A DNA stretch of 64,000 nt. Origin: Berberis thunbergii. Its lineage: Eukaryota; Streptophyta; Magnoliopsida; Ranunculales; Berberidaceae. The translations under genes and the position numbers were made by a program. Positions 22,853 through 35,005 of this stretch are shown here, in pieces. Every line of letters starts with the position of its first letter. The first letter of the stretch is position 1. The stretch spans positions 96,931-160,930 of the forward strand of contig QNQO01002089.1 in the NCBI GenBank assembly GCA_003290165.1, given 5' to 3'. The notes beneath the pieces are model-generated. The model did not search any database. It had not been told where the DNA came from and was given only the letters and a program-made list of their open reading frames with translations.

Positions 22853-24074
22853 GTGTACGATCATGTTATATATTGACTGGTAGATGGGAATTTGGAAAAC
22901 AGCTAGGGGTCCCGTTACCTGCTGCACTTTGTATGAATGCTTAAATTATATTTTGAATGAATGAGAAACAATTAGTTATCATGTTGTGTCTTTATTGATT
23001 GATTGAACGTTGTCATTATTATATTAAATATTATATTTAGCCTAGAAAATCGGTATCGGAAAAATAGAAAAAACAAATCAAATAACTTAGATAGCGCTCA
23101 AATAAGCGCTATCTAAGTTTAACATATATACTACAATAGCGATTTTTTTAGCGCTATCTAAGAACAATCTAATTACTTCCATAGCGCTTATTTACGCGCT
23201 ATCTTAGCAGATAAACAAATCTAATTTAAAAAATTCATTTAAATTAAATAGCGCTTTTAAGCGCTATGGTAGTTAATAAAAATAATTCACCGAAATTAAA
23301 TAGCGCTTTAGAAAAGCTCTATTGAAGCTAATTAAAAAAAATCAACAAAATTAAATAGCGCTTATCAAAACGCTATTCAAGCTAATTTAAAAAAAAATTA
23401 GCGCTTACATAGCGCTTTCTGAGGCGCTATTGAAGTTAATTAAAAAAAAAATCAACGCTTAGATAACGCTTAATAAAGCGCTATCTAACGAAGCGCTATT
23501 CAAGTACGTGCCTTGCATAGCGCTAAAAAACGCTATCTAAGCCTATTTTTAAGCGCTATGCAAGCCTATATTTGTAGTAGTGATTATCTATAAACTATAA
23601 TTATATCTTTACATCTACGTTTAGTACGTTTTATAATCAAAACATGCAACTCTTAAATATTGATTAATTATATCTAAACTCCTAAAATATTTTATTTGAA
23701 GCCACCAGTTATATATAAACTATAAATAGAGCCATAGAATAGTGAGAATGTAATCTTCAATTAAAATATTTTACTCATAAAATTTTAATTTTTACTTATT
23801 ATTAAATTTTTAGAATTAAAAATATTTAATATACATGCACAAATTGTGCATCCACACCCAACTCTATTTGTAGTGTCTCCCTTGTTAACCTGTTAACCTC
23901 AATATATTTTTCGTTTAATCAGTAATCAATCTAAGGCTACTGTTAAATAACACCACCATTTCTGCGAAAGGACACTACTACTCTAAATTTGTTTTTGGAT
24001 TTATTGAAGGACGCCACCACATTCATCTTCTATTCTTTCTTCACTGAAGCAACACCACCCCGGAAGAGGAAGCG

Positions 24075-24455
24075 GGATGGTGGTGGTGATTGAAGGAGAA
24101 GAAGAAAAAAAGGGGGGGAAGAGGTGGCAGTGGTAGGGATTGATGAAGAAGAATAGAAAAAAAAAAGAGGTCATGGGGAAGAAGAAGAAGAGGGGAAGAT
24201 GAGGAGGAGGATGAGAGGTGGCGGGGTGGTGATGGTGATTGAAGAAGAAGAAGAGAAGAGAGGGGGAGGAAAAGTGGTGGTGGTGAGAATTGATGGCGAA
24301 GAAAAAAAAGGTCATGGGAAGGAGAGGTGGCGGTGGTTGGGATTGATGAAGAAGAAGAAGAAGAAAGAAGAAGAAGGGAGGAGAGGTGGCGGTGGCGGAG
24401 TGGTGGTGGAAAGGAGAGGAGGAGGAGGCGAAGAAAAGGAGAGATGGAAATAGAG
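24075..24455. repeat. purine-rich GAA/GGT low-complexity tract
   Basis: An almost uninterrupted purine strand (GAAGAAGAA, GGTGGTGG and variants) that opens long meaningless frames on both strands. It lies about 600 bp upstream of NRT3.1. I regard the frames as artefacts of composition. Confidence 0.8.
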
Positions 24456-24984
24456 GTGATAATTTTTTTATATTGATGATGTTCTTTAGCACATAGTTAT
24501 GCCTTTAAAAAAAAGGTGGTGGTATTCTTAAAAAGTGAGACACTAATAATGTTCTTAGCAAAAATAGACGTGTTATTTAGCAACAACATTAATCTAATTA
24601 AAAGTGTAATGGCTTCTAAAAATCATTATTTAACCCTTTTGTGTGGCATTGTGCCCAACTCTTTTCAAGTTCGAGGAGACACGTACAAATGAGTATAAAA
24701 ATAAAATAAAAAAGGCCTCCATTGAGATGCTCATCCACTAGTTTCATCCATCTGCCTCACCAAAGCAACCATCAAACATAGTCAACTAATTAATTTACTA
24801 AAACCCAAATACATGCAACTCAATCATATTACCCTTTCATCACACTTGAGAGCCATCTAAACCTAAAATACCTATCAAATTCTCTTATCTCTTGTTACTC
24901 ATCAAAAGGTGAGGGTAGATAGAAGACTTTAAGCATTTGACTTCATCCCACAATTAGCAGGTGGCAACAACCCACCTTGCTTCA

Positions 24985-24992
24985 TATATAAA
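24985..24992 (+). promoter_or_regulatory. TATA box of NRT3.1
   Basis: TATATAAA lies 82 bases upstream of the NRT3.1 start codon. That spacing would place transcription start near 25020 and give a short leader. Confidence 0.6.
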
Positions 24993-25073
24993 GCAACAAC
25001 AGTCCCACTTTATTTCTCATTCCCAATTCTCTCTGCAACTTCAAAACTTATTATTTCAAACTGAGATTGATCA

Positions 25074-26119
25074 ATGGCTTCTTCTTCCCAAGTTCTCATC
25101 TCTTCTCTGGTTTTCTTGTGCTTATTTGGGACTTGCTATGGAAGTGGGCTCTTCTCCAAACTTGAGAAAAGTCTTGAAGTGACTGCTTCACCCAAACAAG
25201 GAGATGGTAAGAACTTGAAAACAACTAATTTTTTTTATTCTTATTTATTTATTTATTGCATAGATGTCATTTCATTCTTTATTAAAGCTCTTAGTACCAT
25301 AAATTGGGAAATCCCATTCATCAATTACATCTCAATTTGATGTAGTGCTCAAATGAACCCCATGAATTCTCTTTTACCTAGTCCATAATTCTAGGCAATC
25401 AATTGTGCATCATATATGCAATCAATGCTCCAAAGGAGTCTTATACTCCATAAGCTTTCTAGCTTATTAATGGGCTACAATCAATACTTTCATTTTTCTT
25501 GCTAACCTGTGCGATTATAGCTACAACATAAATTCATATTGATCAATGGGTTTTCTTGCTAAAATGAGCAATAAATTCAATAAATGGGTTTCTTTTTCTC
25601 ATTCTAACTTGGGCCTTGGGGAAATTTTCTGTTACAGTACTTAAAGTGGGAGTACAGACAATTACAGTGTCATGGAAATTGAACGAAAGCTTCCCATCTG
25701 CAACACAGGAGGCGTACAAGAAGGTGAAGGTGCAGCTTTGCTTCGCACCGATAAGCCAGAAAGACCGAGCATGGAGAAAGACCAAAGACGAGCTCAGGAA
25801 GGACAAGACTTGTCAGTTCAAAATCGTCGAAAGACCTTACCAGCCCAATGCGCTTGAAAGCTTCACTTGGACAATTGAGAGAAACATTCCCACTGCCACT
25901 TACTTTGTGAGAGCTTATGCTTTGGACTCCAAGGGACATGAAGTGGCTTATGGGCAATCAACAGACAGTAAGAAGAGCACCAACTTGTTCGGCATCCAGT
26001 CAATCAGTGGACGCCATTTGTCGATTGATATAGCTGCTGGTTGCTTCTCTGGATTCTCTGTCCTATCTCTGTTGTTCTTCTTTTACATTGAGAAGAAGAA
26101 GGGCAACAGGTCTAAGTAG
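25074..26119 (+). CDS. NRT3.1: NRT3.1/NAR2, high-affinity nitrate transporter partner protein
   Basis: NAR2 proteins bind NRT2 transporters at the root plasma membrane and are needed for high-affinity nitrate uptake. Exons are 25074-25206 and 25638-26119 (204 residues), joined across a 431-bp GTAAGA/TTACAG intron. Residues 1-23 form a signal peptide (MASSSQ to GTCYG). The body carries family blocks QLCFAPISQKDRAWRKTKDE, DKTCQFKI, PTATYFVRAYALDSKGHEVA, YGQSTD and NLFGIQSISGRH. A hydrophobic segment near residues 170-195 (SGFSVLSLLFFFYIE) precedes a basic tail ending NRSK. No stop, frameshift or odd splice site is seen, and length is normal for the family. A TATA box lies 82 bp upstream. It is the only fully intact host gene here, trapped between DUF3537 copy B exons and flanked by transposons. 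Confidence 0.95.
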
Positions 26120-26365
26120 TAAACAAATTGGTGAATCCATGTGGATGGATGAAGTGAAGAAAATGGATGGTAGTTTGGGAGGTAATGAAGGGGGAAAGGC
26201 ATCATGTTAGGATGGCAATATTCCAAGTTATGGTTTTGTTTTGATTGCGAAGAATGAAAAAATGCTATGTTCTATGGTATGATGTATAATTAATGATGCT
26301 TTTCATGTCATTAACAAAATTAATGAAGATTACTGGTCATCTTGTGGTCTATCATGTTTTGTTAT

Positions 26366-26983
26366 TGATGTGATCGATTTTCGTTCCCTGTTTTAACCTT
26401 GACCTGCTGACCTACACAAGAAACGCACGTGAGCCGCGGACCACCGTTGTGGTGGCCGATGACACTATGATGCTAAAGTCGGACATGGATCAGAAGAAAT
26501 CGTAATTATGTGAATTTGTAGTGTATCTTAGCTTATCAACCTTATGTCTTATTTATAGTGCTTGAGTCCTGGTTCAACCAGGCCATCGGTGGCGTAGTTT
26601 AGGGAAAAATATTTTCGTAGAGATCATTTTCTAATTAGGAGTTGCGCTGTGAAGGAAAATTTCCCTGTTAGGCTTGGCTCCTAGATATGGAAAAAATAAT
26701 TCCCAATCAGAGTGTAGTCCATAAATAGAAGTTTTCGTGTGCGACATGTACTCAGGTATTTGCTTCCTAGTGTTGTTGTCTTGCTTGTTTGAAGTTGATA
26801 CTTAAGATACTTGCATTAGCAGGGTTTACAGGTATTGAGGGTAGTTGTGAGACGTGTGGACTTAGCAGACTATAATGATTTGGGTTCTTCTGGCAGTCTG
26901 CATCGTGCGAGCTTGGAACCGCTTGGGTCAGATCAGTGTTGGGCTGACGCTTGGGCCTATTATTTCTCGAGATTTTCATGACA
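26366..26983 (-). repeat. 3' LTR of the 26-35 kb element
   Basis: Plus-strand ends are TGATGTGATCG and TTTTCATGACA. It shares GGCCATCGGTGGCGTAGTTT, TTCCCAATCAGAGTGTAGTC and GTGTTGGGCTGACGCTTGGG with the other LTR at 34129-34683. Confidence 0.85.
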
Positions 26984-27906
26984 CCTGTACGATGTGGAGG
27001 ACGTTATATGTCCTACAAACTTCAACCGCAGTGGGTTGTGAGCCAACTGGCATGTGGCCCTCACTCTTTACCGAACACCGAAGGTTAAGTCTGAAAGTAG
27101 AGCCCCTTCCAAAAAAGGAAGGCTTCCAAAGTTAAGGCTCATGTTTTGTCCGACACGAAGGGCCTTTCTAAGATGCTCGCCTATTTTGTAAACTAGAAGT
27201 GGTCTCACGCTGGGAATGAGCTAGCTCTCAAACTGTCTGCTCCGGTGAGGGAGGGGCACAAACATGACCAACCGCAAGGGCGGAGGCCAAGGTATCTTGC
27301 TAGGAAAAATACCACCTACGATTAGCAGGGGTTGAAGATGCGTCAAATCTGAGTACGCAAAAGCTTTGAGTGAGAAGCTGATGCTAGTTGCTGTTGTAGC
27401 TTATACTGTTGCTGAGCAATCCAGAATCGTTCTGCTAGAGAGTTTAACTAGGATTCGCCTGGGGTCCCAGAGTTCAATCGTTCCATTGGTGGGTCATTCG
27501 ACAGTGGTCGCAGTAATGCAGGCCATCCTTATTGTCGTCCGCATTGTCCCTTATCTCGTTCCAGATCATATATTAGGGCGATAGAGGATCCAACAATTCG
27601 CTTCCTTATCTTCCTTTGGATTTTGTTGAGTCGTCTCGCAATAAAGGGCCGACTGTTGGTGGCAAAGGGAAGGTCCTGGATGAAGGCCAAGGTACAATGG
27701 CGACTACAAAGGGCGGTGCTAGCGTAATTCTGTGTCCGAGAAAGCTCCATCCGGATGAGCAAATAAGTTTGCTTGCTCTGGACGTGGTGAAGATGAGCAA
27801 CCAGGCCTAGCCCCAGGAGGTTGACATGGACTATGCTTTGAGCAAGCGCATAAGCAGGTGTTATAGCTGACTGATTGACCACATTCCAAAGCTCGAAGAA
27901 GATACA

Positions 27907-28275
27907 TTGGAAGGGCATGTGGATAAGGGTTTGAAACACCTTATGCTAGGGATGTCTTATTGGAGCCAGATGTCCGTTGTTGGGATCGCAGTTGAGGCGG
28001 CTCATGAGAGGGTGTACACCATAAAACGTGTCTTCTCGACTATGCAAAAGTTGTATTCAGATGCATTTTTTGAAATTGAGCTACTCAGGAAGCAGATTGA
28101 GGAAAGGAGGCCGGAACAATCAGCTGTTGTCGCCGACACTCAGAGGGTTTTTCTGAAAGCCTTTGAGTCTGATTTGATAGAGGCGGTGTCCGTGAGGGAT
28201 AGAATCAAGCAAGATATGGATTTGATCCGTCGAGATCTAGAGGTTGCGCAGGAAGTTGCGGCTAAGATACACTGA
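27907..28275 (+). CDS. coiled-coil antisense frame of the LTR element
   Basis: A 122-residue plus-strand frame, antisense to the element, has a strongly helical pattern (EIELLRKQIEERRPEQ, RDRIKQDMDLIRRDLEVAQE). Tat-lineage elements often carry an extra antisense gene near the 3' LTR, with a gypsy-type transposon domain and a coiled coil; this could be the latter part. Upstream and downstream frames are broken. Function unknown. Confidence 0.4.
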   Translation: MEGHVDKGLKHLMLGMSYWSQMSVVGIAVEAAHERVYTIKRVFSTMQKLYSDAFFEIELLRKQIEERRPEQSAVVADTQRVFLKAFESDLIEAVSVRDRIKQDMDLIRRDLEVAQEVAAKIH

Positions 28276-29384
28276 GTTGCAGTCTTTTGTTGAGGAGAAT
28301 ACCATGAACGAGGCTGAATAGATTGCCCAAAGACAACAGTTAGAGGCCGATGTGAAATTCAATGCTTGAAAAACAAGAAAAGCTGAAGACCAACTTCTTC
28401 TAAGAAACATGAGCACAACGCAGTTAAGAGTAGCTTAGCTTTGGAACAGTCTCAGGTTGATGCGCTGACTGGCAAACTAGAGCTGTTGGAGAGTGACTGC
28501 TGAAGCGAAGGCGCACGAAGAAGAGCTTTTCAAGGCGTAGGGCAAGTGTGAATTTCGCTGGGTTGTGCATGAGATATTAGAGCGATTGGCACTGATGAAC
28601 TTGCATATTATAAGAATATGTATTACGCAGACTTCGCAGTGGTCTCTGTGTCATCAGAAGAAGAGGGCGATCTAGATCGTGACGCTCAGATCAAGGCACG
28701 TACGGATGCAACTCTTGCTTCTTCCCTAGTTAAGTTTAGTTCTCCTACATATGTACCCCTCTTGATGAGGAATAGACTTTGTACACTTGTACTTTTTTGT
28801 TTCAACTGCTAATGAAAACAAGTTTATTTTGAGTATGCCTTGTACTCGCATTATGTTTGGTCTCCCTGTCGCACGCTTTCCTTTTTGCCTTGTCGTTTTA
28901 CTTTGACACAGGGCTGGTTGGGTTAGTAGAAAGTTGAGTGGTCTGTCTGCTGTTGTGAGTTTGACCATTTATGTCTCGAATGATTCTCACCTGTTCTTTT
29001 GTGAGATTATAGAGTCATTATCGCTCGATTACATCCAATAGTGGATGTTCTGTGGATAGTTTGGCAGTGGGCTACGCTACCTAGGCCGTAGCTCATCTTC
29101 TAGCTAAGCCATTAGAGACTTAATTTGCATATCTGGCTGTCAGTTGTAGCTGTTAGGATGAGCGAACTGTGGTAGCCGAGCACATGCGTTGTTTTTTTAG
29201 CTAGAACGCTTGTCCTGAGTCAAGTTTCATAAGCTCGGGCTGACATTCCATTTAGTGTTCATCCGCATGTCAGTGGGTTGATTTTTAGGTTGGCTTGAGT
29301 GGCCATTGTTGATAATATAATGTCAAGCAGTGTGAGAGTGAAGACGTTGCTTGAGCTGCAATTTATTTTGGCGACCACTGTTTT

Positions 29385-30200
29385 GAAAGGGAGCGGTGGT
29401 CGTGTGGCGAGTTGTTGATATCAGTTGGGGCAGGCTGGGCTCCCACATTTCGAACCATCTATAACCATGCGGAGCGGATTACAGGTTTGGGGTGTGAGAA
29501 TTTGGAGATCATGCTCTATTGAAGAGCGATGATCCTGTGGCGAACGGTCGACATCAGTCTGGGACTGACTAGGCTCCCACCTTCCAAACAATCTACATCC
29601 GCGCAGAGCGGGCTACAAGTTTGGGACGAAGGGTTTTGATAACTATGGTGGTGTAGAAGAGCCAGTGGTCTCATGGCAAGCCATCAGAATCACTTCAAGA
29701 CTGACTAGGCTCCCACCTTCCAAATCATCTACACCCGTGCGCATCGAGCTACAAATTTGAGAGTTTTCAACGACCATGGTCTGTAGAAGAGCAGTGGTTT
29801 TGTGGCAAGCCGTTGGATCAATTCGGGACTGACTAGGCTTCCACCTTCCAAACCATCTATACCCGCATGGAGCAAGCTACAAGTCTGGGAGTTGATAATT
29901 CGGCAACCATGGGTCTGTAAAGAGCAGTGGTTTCGTGGTGAACCGTCAACATCAGATGGAACTGACAGGCTCCCACCTTCCAAACTACAACCGCGCGCAG
30001 CGAGCCTATAGGTTTGAGGTTTGGCCAGAAGTTGTCGTTGTCAATCATTATGGCTAGGTTTACCTGATCGAGTTCGGCGACTGTTGTCTGCAAAGGGAGC
30101 AACGGTCCCGGCGAGACGTCGTCATCAGGCGTAAGATCGCTAATTAGATTTCCACTTTCTAAACATCCGACATTCGCTTAGGGCGAACTAGGTGTGAGGA
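29385..30200. repeat. minisatellite, about six copies of a 128-136 bp unit
   Basis: The landmark GACTGACTAGGCTCCCACC followed by TTCCAAA recurs at about 29428 (variant), 29563, 29699, 29827, 29960 and 30130 (variant). Other unit landmarks are AGAGCAGTGGT and GAGC.AGCTACAAG. It lies inside the LTR element, between the antisense frame and the protease remnant. Confidence 0.8.
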
Positions 30201-32233
30201 TGAACCAAAAGCCATCGTCATCAGGCAAAACTGACTAAGCTTTCAAGATTAAATAGGGGCTCCTCCTATTACAGACGTGCTAGCCTACATCTGCAAACGG
30301 AGTGCATCGTGCAGACGAGTTTCCTTTTGAAGAGACATGGGTACCTTAAATCAGCTGGTGATATGCAGGTGTGATCCGTGTGTCAAAAGTGACTAGGGTT
30401 TCTAATGCTCGTGTTAGGCACATGGTAGAATACCGCTTGAATAGTGGGTTGAGCCCATGGGCCTGTAAGGGAAGAGCTAGGGTTTGTCATAGGATCAAGA
30501 CGCTACATGTACAACATAAATTGCATGGTGACACGTTTACGAAATAGATCGCGAGACGGCTGAGTATCGGTTACTCCCCTCAATTAATGGGGTTGTGTGC
30601 AACATCATTAATTGGATGAACGTGGTCCTGTGCGGTTTCCTTGAGAACTGTCATCTCATCATTTTCCATAAGGTATTTAATGCTAATAGTTAATTTTGAA
30701 GTGCCTGTTTGGTGAACCACTGTCTATATAATGGTGTTTGTTCATCGTTGTAGGCATTATCTTCTACAGAGCGCACCTCTTCAGATGCTCTAACTTAAAG
30801 AATATGCTTTGAGTTTTTCAAAGGCCGAAGGGGGATTTTCCACGATGGAGTCTTCGAATATTCTGACATTTGTGCCGATGAGTCATGACAAGACTTGTTG
30901 TTATGTGTAGTCACCTGCTCTGGGTGAACACCTAATTGGTTCGCTGAGATCTTGTAGTTTCTTTTCATATTGTGTAGAAGAAGGACAAACTTTCTATCAA
31001 GAAATGAGTTTGTTGTCTATGTGCTGGTGCCCTGTCGGTGCTTCGAAATGCCCAGTTTTAGAGATAATACTAGCAACTAAACTTGGAGCAGTTGCCTTCC
31101 TCCTCTCTCGATTAGCCTCGTCATGTCACGCTACGCTAGAATTCAGGATCGCGAGACATAGTGGAACTGGACATGGCCTGTCAGAGTGGGCTATTGACTC
31201 TTAGATGCCTCTTTCATCCCTTTAGCGGGAGGGTGCATTAGATCTGTTTCAACCTGATACTTGTCCCAAGTACGTTTGGTTGAGCGGATCGAGTGTGTGA
31301 GTTGGTCGTAGCTTCGGTTGGAGTTTTGCGGGCCCCCAGTTGCTGATTTTGTACCACCTCAGGCAATATTTGAGGAGTGTGTTCGTAGAGGCATTGAACT
31401 GAACGTGCTCTTGCTCATGGAAATCTTCATCTGAGAATTCGCGGAGCCTACTATGGGTACCCTTGTTGTCGTTTCCGAGTCTTCTTTTGAAGTCATACTG
31501 TTTAAGCGAGTCTTTACTAAATGTTGTATCGGATTTAAATGCTTATAGTTTGTAGTCTTTTGTCCCCTCTTTTGGGCTATTGTTGTTACATCTTTCTAGT
31601 AAACAATAATGTGTTTTTGTGTAATTCTCTTTTATTTCCTTAACAACTGAATAGATTTATTGTTGACGAAGAGAGGTCGACCCGACCCTTAAGTGAATTT
31701 GCCTGACCCTTCCTGGATTGTTAGTATCTTTAGCAAGCTGTCAAGTTTCACTGATGCCAGCAAGGTTACTAAAAAGTAAACCTTATGTGGGAGTTTTCTT
31801 CTATGCCGGCTGATTGTCTGAGAGTTGTGCTCTCGTCTACAGTGACCTCTCCGTTTTGTTGGGTTGAAGAACAAATTGCTCCTGTGATGCTTGAATGTTC
31901 TCCGCTTCTAAGTTGAGCCACCGCTGTTGGGATTTTGTCTCCATGTGAGTTGAGTACTCTTCCACAGTTAGTGGGTTGGCTTCTGTTCAACTTGCCATGT
32001 GGGCTTCAATTGGATCTAGGAACATTCTATCTGCTTCAATGCAGCATAATGGCAGCCTTGTGCCGTAAGTTGGTCCCCATGAATTGTTCATTCCTAGTGG
32101 GTAGCGGTATACTAGACGCACTAGTGAAGGGTGGAGACTATTGCTTTCATCTGGTGAATCCATGGTCTTCCCAGGATGAGGCTAAAGGTAGAGGGCGCAT
32201 CCACCACCATGAAGTCCAAGAACAAGACCTTTC

Positions 32234-32727
32234 TTAGTTGTGCTTTCCTGCTACCACTGCTATCCTTATCTTCTCGATCGAGAAGCATTTCTCTCCGCTG
32301 AATCCAATCAGCGGGTAATCAAAGGATGTCAGGTTCTCTTCGTTGAGGTCCATATTGGAGAGACGTTGTAGAACAAGATGTTGAGGGAGCTTCCTGTATC
32401 CACCAGGACCCTCTTTACTTCCCACCTTGCGATAGAGATTGAAATGACGAGAGTGTCATTGTGCGGTGCAAGGACGCCTTCGAGGTCCTTGTTTGTGAAG
32501 GTTGAAGTATAGTATACGCGTTTGTCTTCATTTGCGCGCCATGTCCACATCTCCAGTAGAGTCCACTTGCGGGATCTTCTTAACTGGTTTTCATCCGATC
32601 CGACTCCATGAAGGACATATATTATGCCCAGAGTCTCCTTCTCAATCTCCTTGACTGCCTTTCCCCTGTCTCTGGGTCGGTATTGTCGCTTCTCTGAACT
32701 GGGAATTCCTTTAACTTTTCCTTGCAA
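32234..32727 (-). pseudogene. retroviral-type aspartic protease remnant
   Basis: The minus strand reads RVLVDTGSSLNILFYN, the DTGS active-site motif of retroelement proteases, preceded by ISIARWEVK. Upstream residues (EKETLGIIYVLHGVGSDEN) match the Gag-Pol linker of plant Ty3 elements. The frame breaks soon after. Confidence 0.75.
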
Positions 32728-33172
32728 ATCCAGTATTTTATCTCATACCTTAGACTCTTGCAGTCATTGGTGTCGTGGCCACACTTCTTGTGGTATAATC
32801 AATACTTGCCGTTGTCACGTTTGGAGGGTGGGTCTCCGTGCTGCTTTTGGAGCCACTTCAGATCTTTCTAGTTTTTCATGGATTTTAAGACGTCTGATAA
32901 GCTCAAATTGAAGGGGTCATGGATTTGGATCGAACATAGTTGGAAGCTTTAACTAGTTTGGCTTGGCCAGGGTCTGACCTGTTGTCGTTGCACTTTCGCT
33001 TGTTCCTTTCTTCGTCTTCTCACATTTTTCTCTCATTCCTGTCCCTACAAACGGACGGTTTCTTCTCAACTTCAGTTTCCTTCTCCGCTATTCTCATCTC
33101 TTCCAGGGGGATGTACCTCTGGGCGTCGTTCAAGAGTTATGCCATATCCAAGGGTTTTAAGGTGAGAAAATG

Positions 33173-34054
33173 TTAAAACTTTCCCTTTCTTAGGCCCGCG
33201 GTAAAATTTGTCACAGTTGTGTCAGCACTGCAACAATCAATGAGCGTATGCTCATCATTGAAGCGTGTGACATACTCTATTAGAGTTTCATTGGATTTTT
33301 GTCTCAGAGAGAGTATGTAATGTGGGCCTTTCTTGATCCGCTGGCTTCCAACAAATCTCGTCAAGAATTCTTTGGCTAGTGTCTTGAATGAGTTGATCGA
33401 CTACGACAGGAGGCTATGGAACCATGTTACGCTGACTTCTTTAAGCTGGTAGGGAACGTTCTGCACATCACCGACTCGAAACCTTCTTTGAACGCCATTA
33501 TGTGCTGGTAATGGTGCAAGTGATCGAATGGGTCAGAGGTCCTGTCATAGAAATCGAGCTTTAGAGGCGTGAACTTATTTGGAAGAACCTCACTCATGAT
33601 AGGGTCCATGAATGGTGGAATAGAGAGGCGGTTATAGCACGTGTAGGTCGTGAGCCCCTCGACGGAGGGGATTATGCAGGGTGAGCCTGTCCACCTTGAA
33701 GATCTGGTTCGCTTTAACTGCGTCACCTCCTCTAGTCCAATGAGAACTAGCAGGGGCTTGACTTTCCTGTTTTTGATCTTTGTTGTCTTCCGAAGATAGG
33801 GGCCTGTGCTGCTCCAGATCTCCATTGGCAGATGGAGGGTTTTGTTGTATGAAAATCTCCACTACTTTGGCAATCTGTTGTATTTGTGATGACAACAAAT
33901 CTATCTTGTGGTCTGTCATTGCTATTGTTGGTGCAGGGGTGCGAGCTTGCTGCCCATGTGTCACTAGCACCCCTGAGAGCAATGGTATAGTGCCAGTCTG
34001 AGCGTTTGACATGTCCCCTTGTTCTCCATTGTTGTTGGATCTGGTGGTCACCAT
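33173..34054 (-). pseudogene. gag remnant of the 26-35 kb LTR element
   Basis: It begins MVTTRSNNNGEQGD, as does the gag at 62850, and continues LLSSQIQQIAKVVEIFIQQN. The core gag domain is in another frame: LPNKFTPLKLDFYDRTSDPF, then DHLHHYQHIMAFKEGFESV. A further block (FVGSQRIKKGPHYILSL, YVTRFNDEH) lies at 33173-33364. Frameshifts separate the three pieces. Confidence 0.8.
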
Positions 34055-34128
34055 CTTCTTGTATTCTAAAAAGAGATGATGCTAGTAACAGGTTAGGAAT
34101 TTTGTCTCTCCCACGGACAACGCCGAAC

Positions 34129-34683
34129 TGATGCAGTCAATTTTCACTCCCTACTTTGATCTTGACCTTTTAACTTGCACAAGGAACACACGTGAGCCAT
34201 AGACCACCATTGAGGAAGGCGTAATGGTGTAAACAAAGAATTTGTAGCGTACCTAGAGTCCTGGTTTGACCAGGCCATCGGTGGCGTAGTTTAGAGAATA
34301 TCTTCTTGGAGATCCTCTTCTAATTAGGAGTTGTGTTGTGAATGGAAGTTTTCCTGTTAGACTTGTGCTCCTAGATACGCGTGAGATAGTTCCCAATCAG
34401 AGTGTAGTCCATAGATAGAAGTTTCCATGTGTGACGTGTACTCTGGTATTTGCTTCTAGTTGGAAGCAAAGTGCTATTATCTTGCCTGTTCGAAGATGAT
34501 CCTCGAGATACTGTCCTTAGCAGGGCTAATGGGTATTACGGTAGTAGTGAGATGCGTGGGCTTAGCAGGTTGTAATGATTTGGGTCCGTTTGGTGGACTG
34601 TATCGTACGAGATTGGAACCGCTTGGGCTGAATCAGTGTTGGGCTGACGCTTGGGCCTATTATTTTTCGAGATCATCATGACA
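34129..34683 (-). repeat. 5' LTR of the 26-35 kb element
   Basis: Plus-strand ends TGATGCAGTC and ATCATGACA. About 555 bp, against 618 bp for its partner, with many substitutions, so the insertion is not recent. Confidence 0.85.
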
Positions 34684-34734
34684 CGTTTAAGGTGTAGAAA
34701 AGAGAAAATACGTTGACAGATCCAGACACGGTCT

Positions 34735-35005
34735 GGACACGTTGACAGATCGATGGATATCTCGATGGACAGATCGATCGACATCTCGATGGACATCGAT
34801 CGATCTGTCGAGAGGGAGAGTGAGAGATCTATCGAGAGGGAGAGGGAGAGATCCGTCGAGAGAGATCGATAGAGATCTGTTGAGAGAGAGATCTGTCGAG
34901 AGGAGGGACCAATCAGGATAGAGATCTATTGAGAGAGAGATCAGTCGAGAGGAGGGACCGATCGATCTGTCTAGAGGAGAGACCGATCGATCGATCGATC
35001 GATCT
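34735..35005. repeat. GATC-rich minisatellite
   Basis: Short units such as GAGATCTGTCGAGAG, GGAGAGATC and GATCGATCGATC repeat for about 270 bp immediately beyond the LTR element. They resemble in style, not in exact unit, the array inside the hAT element at 40985-41560. Positions 35006-35996 hold AT-rich, intron-like DNA with no gene seen. Confidence 0.75.

Larger units (their letters stand above)
16138..23582. mobile_element. complete non-autonomous CACTA element carrying host gene fragments
   Basis: The left end reads CACTACTACAAATATTAGC and the right end TATATTTGTAGTAGTG, its inverted counterpart. The 3-bp target duplication ATT is at 16135-16137 and 23583-23585. About 320 bp at the left and 500 bp at the right are dense in short palindromic motifs built on AAGCGCT (TAGCGCTTT and AAGCGCTA), as expected of subterminal transposase-binding repeats. 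No transposase reading frame was found inside, so movement would depend on a related element. The interior holds H2A and RH7 exons with introns, two unidentified exon-like pieces and an internal direct duplication. This is the Pack-type (transduplication) arrangement. Confidence 0.88.
26366..34683 (-). mobile_element. LTR retrotransposon, Ty3/gypsy type, minus orientation
   Basis: Two related LTRs (26366-26983 and 34129-34683) enclose gag and protease remnants on the minus strand. Next to the right LTR, on the minus strand, TTCGGCGTTGTCCGTGGG is the primer-binding region, of the TTTGGCGTCGTCCGTGGGG type seen in the related element at 62154. The order LTR, PBS, gag, protease fits Ty3. I find no reverse transcriptase, RNase H or integrase, so it looks non-autonomous or deleted. 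The inner 3' half instead carries a coiled-coil frame on the opposite strand and a minisatellite, as in Tat-lineage elements. Flanking 5-mers (GTTAT and CGTTT) do not match as target duplications. Confidence 0.85.

Noticed and set aside
24001..24492. 163-codon minus-strand frame rich in histidine, proline and phenylalanine
   Set aside because: It is the complement of a GAA/GGT purine tract; low-complexity artefact.
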